This document shows positions 46,490 to 59,400 of a stretch of DNA of 64,000 nucleotides, in pieces; within the stretch, counting starts at the first letter, position 1; every line of letters starts with the position of its first letter. The DNA comes from Eledone cirrhosa (taxonomy: Eukaryota > Mollusca > Cephalopoda > Octopoda > Eledonidae), in assembly GCA_964016885.1 (NCBI GenBank), contig OZ024740.1, positions 300,628,709-300,692,708 of the forward strand, given 5' to 3'. The position numbers and the translations under genes were made by a program. Below the pieces are notes generated by a model. It worked only from the letters and a program-made list of their open reading frames with translations, did no database searches and had not been told where the DNA came from.

Positions 46490-46898
46490 ATGTGCGTTAC
46501 TAGGCCCTGCGTCACTCGCAAAGTTGGTTACAGAGCAGAATTACCTGTTGATAACGTGATATTCCTTGTTCGATCTTTATGCTGAAAGGTTATAGTTTCA
46601 AGCACACCGTATTATTGATTTAGGTGTCATAGAAACCCTGCATTTGGATTTTACCATCAGTTCCATTTGGGTCCAGGTTTTTATCATTTATTTTGTTTGA
46701 CCTGTTTAGCTTGATTTGTTTTTTGGCTTAGGTGGTTAATGCCTTCTTAACCACTTTTTAAGTTTGTATGGCGTTTTAATATATTGTTTAGCTCTGTTTT
46801 TTTTTAACTATTGAGCGCTTACCAGCATTTCTACGATTTTGCGATTCGTTTCGCTTTTTCTACCGGCCGAAATACGATTCTCGCTGAATTATATTTGT
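46490..46898 (+). repeat. Dispersed repeat R2, copy 2
   Basis: Inverted counterpart of 38118-38535, including TACCTGTTGATAACGTGATA and AGCTTGATTTG. The match starts around 46515. (TA)n lies on both sides (46437-46485 and 46898-46917). Confidence 0.82.
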
Positions 46899-46917
46899 AT
46901 ATATATATATATATATA

Positions 46918-47867
46918 GTTTGAATGGGAGAGAGGAAGGAAAACAAAAATTGGATTTTTACATGCGGAATACTCATTAGTTTGAAGTTATACGCTGTCCG
47001 ACTAATCAAACCCAAATAGATTAAATATATGCATGAATAAATCATTAAACATATAAACTCAATTAACAATGTACCATCAAATGGTCAAACAGTTACTTTT
47101 CATCACCATTCAGCCTGCTACATTTAATAAGACTACCTAATGATTGTAAACATAACAAGTTGATAAAACATAGTATCTTCAGGTAACACACAGAGAAGCA
47201 TAAAAGTGTCCTATCCGATATTAACCAAGGTTTTCAATGAATCCGTTGATAAGCGATGATACATAAATGTAAAACAATAGGGTAAAGTCGCCTTAGGGAT
47301 GAACATATTTTGTAGAATCCCCTGCACAATATCGAAGTTCGCATGATTTTATCACCAAGCGAGGGCTTTAACTAGTACGCAGAATTGCCACTGGACTCTC
47401 TATATATATATACATTAAGCTTGTCGCTAGAAATGTAAACCAAGGTTGACATAAGTGTCATTGGGAATAGTTGAAATTTGAAATTTTGAAATGTGTGCAT
47501 CCCAAAGTTTTTCTTATGCTTTTATATGTATATGGTGTTAATGTACATTATCTATGCTGAGAAGTAAATTCAATAGATATATTTTCACCTGGATTTGGTG
47601 CTTGTCCATATGAGAATAATTTCCTTAAAACAACTTACTATTTCCTAATTGCTAGATGAATTTATGATAAGTATATCTAACTGGCGTTCTCTGTGTCATA
47701 AATAACATCTTCAGATACAGGCTCAAGGCCACTAATCGGACATGTAAAATATGATACAGTTGACATAACATTAAACAAGAGGTTATAAAATATCTGTAGA
47801 GAACATTTGGTAACATATTTTCTGCAATGACTATGTAGGAAGTCGGAGAGAAGAAGAATGTATTGTG
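46918..47867. other. No recognisable feature
   Basis: AT-rich DNA with no supported gene or repeat family. Confidence 0.4.
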
Positions 47868-47878
47868 TAATGTCTCTC

Positions 47879-47933
<55 letters not shown>
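47868..47933. repeat. (CT)n then (TA)n microsatellite
   Basis: CT about 40 bp, TA about 24 bp. Confidence 0.95.
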
Positions 47934-50157
47934 CAATGCATATGTAATTTTATGTAATATGTGTGTATGTATGTATTTCCGTGTCATAGTTATACGTCAG
48001 TAATATATATTTATATATGAGCGCGAGTGTGTAGAAATAAATTAGCCTCTACTACAGTGAAAAAAAAATGAATAATTGTTACAACGATTACTATTATATA
48101 GAGAAACCTAGATGCTGCCATTATCTTCTACAGAATCTCACGATTTTTATATAATATCAATATACAATGTTACGTTTACATCGTTCCATTTGTATTTTTC
48201 AATAGGCCTCCAGCAAAACAAAAAGGATCGAATTTACTGTTCAGGATCAATATATTTGGTCCATAAATGGATTTTTGCAATAGCATTTACATTTGTCGAT
48301 AGAGGCATTTGACACCGTCATGTTATGCACTTCAGCAAATCGAAGCTGAAAATAACTAAAGGTTGCATAAGATCAGTGAATATTAAAGAGAATATCTGAT
48401 ATACACATTGAATTGTTAGCGTAAGAATGAGGGGTAAAAGCATGAGATAGTAACAATAATTAGAATATGGTGAATACAGGAACAAAATACAAGATGGAGA
48501 CAGATAAAGATAGTGAACGTAAAATGGACAGTTCAATAACAAAATCTGAAATGGAAAATATGAATATATAGGAGAAGACAATATAACTTGTGACGGTAAA
48601 GAAGAGAAAGGGAAGAATGAGTAACACATATCATGAAGGACCATTAGATAAAGAACGGTTAGGAAATATTAAAGGAACATTTAGAGAAGTAGGAATGTGT
48701 ATAGATAAGAAATGATATAGAAATAAGAGGCATTATTGACCAAATAAGTGAATGTAGACCTAGGTGCATGACGATTTATCGGAAAATAACAATTTCTAGT
48801 CAAGAAAAACATGAAAAAGTGGTGCAACAGAAATCAACAAGAGAGAGAGTGAAGTGTGAAATTTAAAAAAAATATATAAAAGAAAATTGTGAGAAACGTA
48901 TAAGAGAAGTAGAAAGGAATTTATTAGAGGAAATATATTAAGATGATACTTTGGAGATAATATAGTTAACATAGATAGGAGAAAGACTATTAAACAGAGG
49001 TGTTGTAAAATAGTTGGAGAGGAAGCGAATGTTTGTTTTTTCCTTTGAGTATCTTAATTAATTACATGCAAACACATGAGATAAGTATTCTGTATTAGTT
49101 GATTTTTTCCAGAAACAATTGCTATAAGAGAATGGAGTCATGTATTCAAACAAGGATAGTAAAGATAGTATGCTGATTACCGTAGCAATGTAAGCCTAAA
49201 AGTTACTTATATTTCATTGTTTCTAACAAATATGCATAAAACATATGTATTTCGAAGAAGGATACATCTAAAAAAAAAAAAAATTGTACTGGTGCTCCTA
49301 CATAGCGCTATACATATAAATGCAATTATTATTTTGGGTTATATACAGGGTGTTTATGAAAAATATTTGAAGGCTTTTCGCCCCATATTTTTAAGGATGT
49401 GCAAATTTTCATACATTTAGCCACCGTATGGAAAGGATTTCATCAGCTCATTAAACACAAGCAGAAATCTATAATAACCTCTTTTACTTTAGCAGCAACA
49501 AAAGCAGGAATGTGTGTAGTCTTGAGAAACGATGGCATTGTCGATTACTTCTTCCAGTTTCTACTGAAACTAGGTGTGTAAACATGGCCATCAACTTAAA
49601 CATTCGTAGAGAGAGGCCTTCAGTTGTTTACAATTCTTTTATTAGATTCAGTCATTGTGCAACAGCAAAACTGGGGCACGGTCTTAAAAAGATCCCTTCT
49701 CTTATATTCTCTGATGTAATCAATGACCTATCGAAACTCTGAATGAACATCCAACATCTGTCTTGCACATAGCACACATTTACGGAGCGTATACATAGAA
49801 AGTGTACCGACGTACATGTATGCATGCATAATCCCACATAAATATTCGCATGTACGCAAACATCTAGTGTACTTATTAATCACGTAGTAATTACTTCATT
49901 CCAACTTCAGGTCACATTGCACATATTTTTTGTTATAAATTAGTCGTGCAACCTCTTGTGGGTGGATTTGATGAAATTAAACTCCAGAGGTCCGACATAT
50001 ATTTATGCCTATCTATATTTTGTAGAAAAGTGAATTCTACAGTACTAGAAAAGTTTTATTCGTATATTAAAAATAATTGTATGAACACTACCAACGTATT
50101 GCGTATTATTTTTTCTGTTGTCACTTCATGATTTCCATCGGGAATTCACCAATGATT

Positions 50158-50159
<2 letters not shown>
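47934..50159. other. About 2.2 kb without a recognised element
   Basis: A GA-rich strand bias (48480-48960) and a TACAGGGTG-like phrase at 49345 that recalls some transposon ends, but with no partner end. Short open frames at 49217-49742 lack recognisable content. Confidence 0.4.
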
Positions 50160-50250
<91 letters not shown>

Positions 50251-50251
50251 T
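50160..50251. repeat. (CA)n then (TA)n microsatellite
   Basis: CA about 38 bp then TA about 54 bp, left of the PLE foldback. Confidence 0.96.
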
Positions 50252-50295
50252 AGTTTTGCGAGGTTTTTGATATGAAATCGTGTGTCGAAACAAAT

Positions 50296-50996
50296 ATTGT
50301 TATACTTGGGGAGGGTCATATTTGTGTAATATTGCCAGAATTAATAACAGAACACACTCACTGTTTGGTTGGTTTTCGCTTCTCGCTTCTGTGTCTTTTA
50401 TATCGGTAATCTAACTTACTCGGTCCTCAATATTGCCATTGATTGATCGACGGTCAAAAATAATACAGATACAATATAGACACAAGCACATATATATAGT
50501 TTATCATAAATCTTTCGTTGCACATCTGCAACATCGTCAGTGGTGCTATCGTTTCCTCCTGTTGCATTGTATGTCTACGCCATTTTTATTCAGTCTGTCT
50601 ATATATTTATTCATTTATTTGCTTGTTTGTTTATTTTATTTTGTCTTTTTTGCGCATGCATTTGCGTGTGTGTATAGTGTTTTGTTTGCTGTGTGATGGG
50701 TGACTAGTGTGTGTTTATCTGCTTGTTGTTATTGTGCTTGTGTATGTATTTATTTATTTATTTATTTATTTTATTTTATTTATATATATGTGTTTGTGTC
50801 TATATTGTATCTGTATTATTTATGACCGTCGGTCAATCAATGGCAACATTTTTATCGGTAATCTAACTTACCGAGTAAGTTAGATTACCGATATAAAAGA
50901 CACAGAAGCGAGAAGCGAAAACCAACCAAACAGTGAGTGTGTTCTGTCATTAATTCTGGCAATATTACACAAATATGACCCTCCCCAAGGATAACA

Positions 50997-50997
<1 letters not shown>
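50296..50997. mobile_element. PLE-derived foldback (no coding sequence)
   Basis: Outer arms 50296-50430 and 50870-50997 are inverted copies starting TTGTTATACTTGGGGAGGGT, related to the ends of the canonical PLEs. Inner arms 50433-50500 and 50782-50850 are also inverted. The interior (50512-50720) matches the PLE 3' UTR beside the hammerhead. ORFs are absent, so this is a truncated inverted dimer. (TA)n follows at 51000. Confidence 0.82.
50503..50544 (-). ncRNA. Hammerhead ribozyme motif, type I (PLE variant)
   Basis: Minus strand: ACCA, CUGACGA (50540-50534), hairpin II with GUUGCA opposite UGCAAC (6 of 6), GAAA, GAUUUA, then UGAU (50506-50503). The hairpin II pairs differ from the other PLE copies by compensatory changes. 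Helix I is weak (3 of 4). Confidence 0.78.

Positions 50998-50999
<2 letters not shown>

Positions 51000-51032
<33 letters not shown>
51000..51032. repeat. (TA)n at foldback right end
   Basis: TA run directly after the PLE terminal sequence. Confidence 0.92.
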
Positions 51033-51034
<2 letters not shown>

Positions 51035-51046
51035 CTATTTTTATTA

Positions 51047-51122
51047 TTATGGGGGTCGATAAAATAAAGTACCAGTAATACATTGAGATAATTGCTGTCC
51101 TTATGCCAAAAGTAGAAACAAT
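51047..51122 (+). mobile_element. SINE 3' half (OR2-like)
   Basis: Only the body and tail remain (GGGGGTCGATAAAATAAAGT ... AAAAGTAGAAACAATT). It runs into (ATT)n. The head is missing. Confidence 0.85.
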
Positions 51123-51181
51123 TGTTATCATCATCATCGTTATTATTATTATTATTATTATTATTATTGTTATTGTTATTC
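51123..51181. repeat. (ATT)n tract, LINE 3' junction
   Basis: ATC then ATT triplets. It is the tail of the SINE on the left and also abuts the 3' end of the RLE LINE on the right. Confidence 0.93.
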
Positions 51182-51254
51182 CTTGAATCTCAGTCATTGA
51201 TGTTGGTTAACTGGAAAGTCCGTTGGATTGAATATCAAGCCACTACCTGCAGCC

Positions 51255-54200
51255 TCAGATATTCAGGACGTATCGGAGGGTTCTTGCTGTTCCAAGCAAG
51301 CATGCCTTTTGAAGCGTTCCAAAAAGCGTGAAGGGGCCGATTTTCTTTAACCATCCCTGGAAACTTTTGGAGATAGTCCCCAGTGCGCCTATGACAATCG
51401 GGATCACTTTGACTTCATGGCAGTTCCAAATCCTTTTCACCTCCCACTTTAGGTCCTGGTATCGGTTAATTTTCTCCCTCTCCTTCTCTTGCACTCTCGT
51501 GTCGAACGGGCAGGCCACATCCACAATCAGGCACGATCTTTTTTCTTTGTCCACAACCACCAGGTCAGGTCTATTGTGTTCCAGTTTTTTGTCCGTCTGT
51601 ATCCTAAAATCCCACAGCACCTTCACCTGATTGTTCTCCATCACCGCCTCTGGCCTATGCTCATACCATTTCTCAGAATGTGGTAAATTGTTTACTTTGC
51701 ACAGGTGCCAGTGTATCACCCTGCCCATCAGATCGTGTCTCCAGCCCTTATAGTGGGTCTGGGCTAGGTGTTTACACTCGGACACAATGTGAGCCACAGT
51801 CTCCTCTCTCTCTCCACAGATCCTGCACAGTGGGCTAGCCTCCTCCTTGTAGATATGGTGCTTCAACCACTTCGTTTTCAGGGCCTGCTCCTGCGCAGCC
51901 ATTAGCATTCCTTCTGTAGCCTTTTTGAGGTCTCCTCTTCTCAACCAGTTCCATGTCTGTGGATCTCTAAATTCAGTTTTCTCAAAGAAGGTACTATGAA
52001 GGGATTTTCCCTTAAGGCTGCTCTTCCTCCTTGATGTTATTTCCTCCTTGGACATCCCCTGGCCTACTGTCCCCTCCTTCAGTACAGTTCTGAGCATTGG
52101 CTCCTTACTATAGGTCACGTATTTGTATAGGTTGTTTTTCTCCATCTGAACACAGTCCTCTATGCTGATAAGACCTCTTCCACCCTCAGATCTCCTTAGG
52201 TAGAGTCTATCGACATCACTCCTCTTGTGGAACATGTTGTAGATAGTCAATAGCTTCCTAGTCTTCCTATCCATTTCTTTTTGTTCAGCAACATTCCATC
52301 TCAGAATTCCCGCACTGTACCTAATAATAGACACAGCTCGGGAATTTACTGCGCTTATGGCATTTCTGCTGTTCAGATGTGACTTCAATACGCTCCTTAC
52401 TCTCCGAATGTATTCAGTTCTTAACAATTCCTTCATTTTTTTGTTCTTTATGCCATCAGCCTCCAGAACGCCCAAATACTTGTATCCCTCCTCAGAGTCA
52501 ATTTCCTTTATCATCTCACCTGTTGGTATCTGGATCCCGTTACTTCTGCTCAACCTACCCCTCTTCATCACAATGACTCCACATTTACCAATACCAAACT
52601 GCATACATATATCACTGCTGAAAATACGGACAGTGTCAGCAAGCACATCCAACTCCTTCTCACTTTTCCCGAAGAGCTTAAGATCGTCCATGAAGAGGAG
52701 GTGATTGATGGTAAGCTCTCCCCTTCCCAACTTGTATCCTGCTCTCACTTTTCGCAGCATAATGGTCAAGGGCATCAGGGCAAGGACAAACAACAGAGGG
52801 GACAGGCTATCTCCCTGGAAGATACCTCTCTTGATCTTCACGCTTCCCAAGGATACTCCAGTTGATGTCAGCTCTGTCTCCCAGGACCCCATACTCCTGC
52901 CTAGCAACTGTCTGATGTTATCTGCCACCCTGAAGATCTCCAGGCTTTTGGTGATCCAGGAATGAGGCACCATGTCAAATGCCTTTCTGTAGTCTATCCA
53001 TCCCATGGCAAGATCAGTGTGTCTCCTCCTGCAATTCTCCATTACCATCTTATCAATAAGCAACTGGTCCTTTGTACCACGTGACTTCTTTCGGCATCCT
53101 TTCTGTTCGTCCGGTAACAAGTTGTTTGTGTGGAGGTGATGGTAGATTTCCTCAGACACAATGCTCGTCAACAGTTTCCACATTACGGGCAGACATGTGA
53201 CAGGTCTATAGTTGGTAACATCATTACCCTTGATTCGGTCTTTCATTATCAGAACTGTGGTACCTTTTGTCAACCACTCTGGCACCTCACCCGACACCAA
53301 GCAGTCATTGAACATGGCCGTCAGCTTCGGGTGGAGGGATGTTAAATGTTTAATCCAATACCCCTGCACACCATCTGGGCCTGGTGATTTCCAGTTGGTT
53401 AGTTTTTTGGCTTGCCCCTTAAGAGTTTCAACTGTGATACTCAAATCAGTCTGTTGTTGTGCCTGCTCACCGATCTCCCTCTGTACTGTCTCAATCCACC
53501 CTGCCTGGGCATTGTGTCTAACATCCTGCTCCCATATTCCTCTCCAGAATGTTTTAGTTTGTTCCGCCCCAGGGATCAAGTCGTTGCCTCTTTCTTTCCC
53601 CTCAAGCTGTCCAAACAGCATCTTCTGGTTGTTGTCGAACATGCGGTTCTGTTTATACTGACTGACTCTGTTCTCGTATCGCCTGATTTTTGCACTCTTT
53701 GCTACAATGCGTTGCTTCAATTCCTCTATGATAATATTTAGCTTTTTACTCCTAGTTTTGTATTTTATTTCCAGTCTATTTTTAGTGCCTATGTTTTTTA
53801 GTGTCCCATTCAGTAGTGACTCAAGCTTTCCTATGTCATTTCTCATTTCCCCGATTTGCCCACTCAGTCGCTTCTTCCACCACGGCTCTGCTCTTTCTTG
53901 TCTGTTGTTTCCTCTCGCTTTTATACCAAGTAGTTTCCTCACCGTATTTGCTGTTGCTTTGAGGATATTGTTGCACTGGTGAAGGTTCCTCGCCTCAAGG
54001 TATGGGATGACTTTGTTTACCTTAGCTGTTGTTTCTTTTAACTTTTTCCTGTCTACAAATCTTAGGTTCATAGGTCTCCCACTATCATTGTTCAATTCAT
54101 CTACCACTAAATTTAGGATGTCAAACGAATCTTGTCCTAGCCCGACAGCATTCATCTCCTCAGTGGCCGTATCTCTGTTCCAGGTATTATTTATCTCAGT

Positions 54201-54690
54201 ATTCAGATCATTGTCTGCTTCGGGTGGTTCCTCCGTTCTCAGGACCTACTCACCTTCATTTCCCACCGGCTCGCTTGTCTGGCATACTACACCCGCCATC
54301 TCCAAGCCATTCTCTCTGCTCAGTTCCTCCAGTTCCAGCTCGCTTCTCCACCCATTAGTTCTTATTACCCGAGCCTGCCCGGCCAATTTTTGTTCATCTA
54401 ATTTAAATAAACCAATCTCGTTCCAGATGTTATGCATCCGTCTCCTGTAGCCCCTCTCCTTGGGGTTACTTTTCAGGTAGCATTGCATAACAGTTCTATT
54501 CAATTCTTTCGTCCAGTTGGTTCTGGCCCCTTTCCTTCTTCTTCTTCCTCCAACATCAGCAGTATTTGGTTGACAGTCAGGTTCCTGCTGCTGAGCCAGG
54601 GGGCACCTGTTGGGTGAGAGTCTGTCACATGACGTTCTAGTCTCTATTTCACCGTTATTCGAACTGTTTATGTTCGATATTTAAACACTC
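51255..54690 (-). pseudogene. LINE polyprotein: RT plus restriction-like endonuclease, one stop
   Basis: The frame is open from about 54690 (after a TAA) to the TGA at 51255, broken only by a TAG at 54248-54246. N-terminal part: RRRRKGARTNWTKELNR and RGYRRRMHNIWNEIG, basic and perhaps DNA-binding. The 966-residue part after the stop has SPGPDGVQGYWIKH (257-270), YRPVTCLPVMWKLLT, motif A WIDYRKAFD (386-394), motif B GIFQGDSLSP (444-453), motif C FMDD (488-491), a CX2CX8HX4C zinc knuckle (C777, C780, H789, C794) and a PD-(D/E)XK-like nuclease (RPDLVVVD at 862-869, IVDVA at 877-881). This is the R2/R4-type protein that nicks target DNA and primes cDNA synthesis there. A start ATG upstream was not found. 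The single stop implies a recent insertion. Confidence 0.9.
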
Positions 54691-55729
54691 TTATCGAGGA
54701 TTGGCGAATGTATAGTTACATAGCCATCTGTGGATCCGCCATCCCACTTGGCCCTTGTGTGGCATTATCACCACGCTGTATACGAACACACATAAACAAA
54801 CAAACACACGGGCAGAAAGGGCCCCAAAAATGAATAAGCATAAGTTTCATTGTAATGTAGTGTTCGAATGTCTGACTTAGTTTTTGTTTTTTAAGTTTTA
54901 CTTTTTCCCCCCTCTTCTCTGTCCGTCCGCCTGCTTCTGTCTTCATTCTTATTTTCTTTACGTTTTTGGGGTTTCTTTTTTTGTTTTTGTTTTTCTCTGT
55001 TTGTTTTTCTCGTTTTTGCTGTTGTTGCTGTGCTGCTTTGGTTTTGTTGTTTGTTTTTTCTTTTTTCTTTTGAGTCTATCTATATATTTTGATGCCTTCC
55101 TCTTTGTTAGTAGTAGGAATTCTATAATGTGGAAGTAGCAGCCAGCAGGGAGGAGAGGGAGACTGGCGGCGGTAGCGATACTGAGACAGTGGTGGTGGTG
55201 ATGTCGATACCGTGGCAGTGGTGGCGGTGATGTGACCGTATTACTGTAGTGATGGTGCTGTAGCGGTGGCAGCAGTGAAGGAGTGAAGGGGTGGTGGCGG
55301 CGGTGATGGGATAGTGGTGGTAATGATGGCCGTAGTGAGCGGTGGCGGTGAAGGTGAAAGTGTCGTTATCTGGCTGTTGTGTTTAGTGTACACAGATGAT
55401 GGGGTGGGTGGTGTATCTAGTTTCTGGTGTTGGTGAGTTTAGCTGTCCTATATAGTGTAGCCAGAGGAGAGGAGGGGGGGGGGGGGGGGGTTTCTTCTTC
55501 TTCCATTTATAGCCATTTTCTTTTTTGGATATACAGTGTACAATACAAAGTTGAATATTTGAATATTTGAGCCTTATAACAATATATTTTGGGTCCGAAT
55601 TTTTTGGGGCTCAATCCGGGTGCTTTACGTAGCATTTGTACTAAGAGTTGTTATTTCACAAATGATTTAAATATGTAAAAATTCAAAACTTACGGGAGCG
55701 ATTTCATGACCTCCGTCACCTCGTGCGTC

Positions 55730-55730
<1 letters not shown>
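54691..55730. other. Probable LINE 5' UTR plus GT-rich minisatellite-like DNA
   Basis: 54880-55080 is T-rich. 55150-55400 is a degenerate GTGGTGGCGGTGATG-type repeat. An unbroken run of 17 G lies at 55474-55490. No gene. Where the LINE ends within this block is unclear. Confidence 0.5.

Positions 55731-55771
<41 letters not shown>
55731..55771. repeat. (ATT)n tract between LINE and SINE
   Basis: About 13 ATT triplets. Confidence 0.96.
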
Positions 55772-55772
<1 letters not shown>

Positions 55773-55950
55773 GGCAGAATCGGTAGAGGTTCGGACGCCA
55801 TGCTTTGCAGCATACAGTTACGGCTCTTGTCATTCTGAGTTCAAATCCCGCCGAGGTTAACTTTGCCTTTCACCCTTACGGGGTCGATAAAATAATGTAC
55901 CAGTAATGCACTGCGTATTTGCTGGCCTTGTGCCAAAAGTAGAAACAATT
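55772..55950 (+). mobile_element. tRNA-derived SINE (octopus OR2-like)
   Basis: Best-preserved copy here: head ATGGCAGAATCGGTAGAGG, box B GAGTTCAAATCCCGCCGAGG, body CCTTACGGGGTCGATAAAAT, tail GCCTTGTGCCAAAAGTAGAA, then (ATT)n. Confidence 0.92.
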
Positions 55951-55972
55951 ATTATTATTATTATTATTAGTT

Positions 55973-56018
<46 letters not shown>

Positions 56019-56110
56019 CAGCAGTAGTAGAAGGAGCAGTAGAAGTAGTAGTAGTAGTAGTAGTAGGTAGCAGCAGCAACAGCAGCAGCAGTAGTAGTAG
56101 TAGTAGTACT
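55951..56110. repeat. (ATT)n then (TAG)n/(CAG) trinucleotide tract
   Basis: SINE tail of ATT followed by about 130 bp of TAG with CAG variants. Confidence 0.95.
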
Positions 56111-56138
56111 AGTACACGTTAAAGTTTAAGCAATTAAT

Positions 56139-56160
56139 TTATCTATCTATCCATCGATAT

Positions 56161-56253
<93 letters not shown>
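56139..56253. repeat. (TATC)-(CT)n-(TA)n-(AG)n block at LINE 3' end
   Basis: Compound repeat with inverted symmetry (CT, TA, AG). GATGAATAGATAAG at 56252-56265 is a degenerate (GATA) tail of the minus-strand LINE. Confidence 0.9.
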
Positions 56254-56255
<2 letters not shown>

Positions 56256-56489
56256 AATAGATAAGTTTCTATTTATTTGCCACGAGGGCACAAAAGAAGG
56301 GGACAAATACAAGGGGGCGCGGGAGTTTACATAAAGGAACGAGTAAAAAAATAAATAAATATAAAATTAACAATACAGTCCTCAATAGGGAGGAGGCGTT
56401 TTGGGGGTTACTCACACACCCGAAAAAGTGTGCAACCCTTTTCCTTAGGAACACAAAGAGGGGGTGCTCCTTTGAACTTCCACCTTTCT

Positions 56490-59400
56490 ACCTACAGGCT
56501 GATAAAGAGAGAAGGCCCATTCACACGGGCCATTCTCGCTACTTTCACCCACCTTTCATAAAACTTGTCGGGGTAGAGCGCATCTCTCTCCATTCTGATC
56601 CTTCAATTAAAATGGTATTTAAAGAAAAGGACCAGTTGTTGCCCGGAGAGAAAGGTGTCCGACCTCAGCCCTTTCAAACGTGTCCACCATACCACCTCTT
56701 TCACCATGGCTATTACACAGAGGAAGACCGCCTCTCCTTCATTTTTAGAGGGGGGGGCGGCTTGATCGTTACAATGGACTCGGTGGTCAACCGGATTGGT
56801 CCCACCCGTGACAGCAGTCGTTCGACATAGCCCCACAGATCGGCAACGCCCGAGCAGTGTACCAATGCGTGCGCAACGGTTTCCCCGTCGCGCACGAATG
56901 TGGGACAGTTCTTTTTCGAGGGGCCCCTACCCGGGCGCCCGTGTCTGTAGAGCTTTTCTCGAACGGGCAGCGCCCCTCAGTAGCACTGCCAGGCCAGGCA
57001 CCCCTGGAAGTTGTCCAAAGGTCCCGAGCCAAATGTCCTCCCGCATAGGCTGGCCAATCCGTCTTCTTCCACGCCTAAGGCTTGTCCGAGGGAGTCGTCG
57101 CACCTACTAACCACCAGCCCTCTATAGAATGACGAGGTGGAGTCTCCACCGATAGCCGGTTCCGCCTGCCAGAGAGCCGTGATCGCTTGGACACACTCGG
57201 TGTGCCAGACGCCCAGTTTTCTCGGTCTTTGCTTGACCCAGGACTGCAGCTCGGTGAGCGAGACGAGCCTCGGAAAGGCCCGCCTCACAAACTGGGACCA
57301 CCTAGTTGATCGGTGAGGAATATCTGGATGTGCCGTAGCCTTAATGCGTGTTTACGCATCAGCAGCCACTACATCCCCAGCCTTCCTTTCGAAGGGTGTT
57401 GACAGCCGATGGATCTCCGCACCAAAAGAGCCGGCTTCTTCCAAAGGAATTGGAAGAGTGCGCCCTCCATTTTGGTGAGCGTTTCGCTTGGGTAAGGCAC
57501 GATGGTCAGGCGGTAATAGATGACGGACGATATATAAGCGTTCGCCACCTAAGCCCCACCTTTGAAGGATAGTTTGCAGTCAGACCACTTCTGCGTCAGC
57601 GCAAACACTCTGTTCGATACCTCACCCTAGTTCTTCTCCATCTGGAGGTCTCGAGCAACTTCACCAGGCCCTCCATCCAACATCCGACGACGCCATTGGA
57701 GGCCATCGGTTTGCCCCTCCACTCGCCGAGTTGCAAACCGACTGACTTGTCCCGAATCAGCTTAGCCCCAGTAAACTTTTTCGTATTACTCCACTAAGGT
57801 GTCGATCACCCCGATTTCGAGGCGGTTGACACCATTACTGTCACGTCATCGGCGTAGGCCGACACCGCTCTCCGCAATCGTGGTTCCAAAGGGATGTCCT
57901 GCCACAACTCCAACTTGCGCAGCAGTGGCTCTAGGGCCAATACATACAGAAGGGAGGAGAGAGGGCATCCCTGTCGGATGGACCGCGTGATTTCGAACGG
58001 CTCCGAAAGGTAGCCGTTCACCTTGACCCTGGATCAGATGCGGCTGCAGTGCATGGCAGTAATCCAGCCCCTGAAAACGGGTCCGAAACCTGCCGCCTCT
58101 AGCACTGAATCCAGGTAACGATGGTCGACCCTATCAAACGCCTTAGATTGATCCAAGTTGATCAGGGCCCCACCAAAGCCGGGTTAGTTCCCAACTGCTC
58201 TATGATGTATCGCATGAGATAGACGTTCTCGTGAATGGACCTGGACGGGATGGCGCATGTCTGCGCATCTCCACCAGGTTACCCACGACAAGCGCCAACT
58301 TCTTTGCTAACACCTTGGCCAACATCTTTAACTCTGCATTTAGCAGAGTTATGGGCCTAAAATTACTTATTTTATCCGCCTTGTTCTCGTCCTTGCTCAC
58401 TAGCGAGACTACGCCCTTGGTCACAGAACAGGGAATTCTCCCGTTCTGTTGCCAGTTGCAGTAGACCGCCTCGAGGAGATCGAAGATCAAGTCCGGCATA
58501 CTTAAATACAGTTCGTATGGAAGACCATCGAGGCCCGGAGATTTGCGTCAGCCGCAATGGCTCAGCACGTCCACTATTTCAGCAGCTGAGGTCGGCCTCT
58601 CGCAGGACTTCGCCTCCTCGTCCGAAAGACGCGGTAGGCCGTCGAGGTATGGACCGAGGTCCACATCCCCATCCGGCCCCTCGCCCCTTCCGAACAATCG
58701 GGAAAAGCGCACATCTGCTTAGGTTCAAGGATCACCCGTCCATCCTGGTCTCGCAAAGACCGGATAATGGATCTAATCCCACTTATGGCTTCTGTCACGC
58801 GGGCCCAGCTAACAGCTATGGTCCCTCGTTTCCCAGAGCACGTATTTTGCTCCGGACAACGCAGCCTTCGTGTTTCGTGTCGAAGAACTGGCTCAATGCC
58901 GTTCTCGACGCTAGCACTCTGGCTACGTCGCCGCTTCTAATTGCCTCTTCTACACTATCTACCAACTCCCTTTCCCTTCTATTTCTATCTGAGGCTAACT
59001 CCTTACTAACTCCTATTGAAGCTACTCTAATATCTCTTTTGAGAGAGCCCCACTACCTGCTTTTGACGATGGCGCCCGTCAACCGCTACTTAACTAAAAT
59101 ACTAATCCGGTCCCTGTAAGCTTTACTTGCCGGTAAGGACAAGTTGAGCTTCCATTAACCGGGACTCTGTCTATGCGTTCTATCACGGCTGACCATAGAG
59201 GTCACTAACTTGTGGTCTGAATAGCCAACCATGAGCATTTCTGGACAACTTAAAAAGTCCCTATCATTATTTCCAACTAAGAACATATCTAGGTACGATC
59301 TAGATTGACCGCTGAGGTTTGTCCAAGTCCAGATTGGCACTGTCAGAAAATCTAGTCGATATCTATCGGCCGGGTTGAATCGGCCGATTAACCCCTTGAG

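Larger units (their letters stand above)
51182..55730 (-). mobile_element. RLE-type LINE (R4/Dong-like), nearly intact
   Basis: One long reading frame with RT and restriction-like endonuclease, on the minus strand. The 3' end abuts (ATT)n at 51181 and the probable 5' region ends at (ATT)n at 55731. R4/Dong-type elements include lineages that insert into TAA repeats, which fits. The exact 5' boundary between 54690 and 55730 is not resolved. Confidence 0.8.

Noticed and set aside
49335..49420. Transposon end with TACAGGGTG
   Set aside because: The phrase recalls some transposon termini, but I found no inverted partner or transposase nearby.
53212..53661. A 149-residue plus-strand protein
   Set aside because: Antisense shadow of the RLE LINE polyprotein.
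58517..59119. A 200-residue plus-strand protein
   Set aside because: It is the antisense shadow of the LINE ORF2 region between endonuclease and RT.
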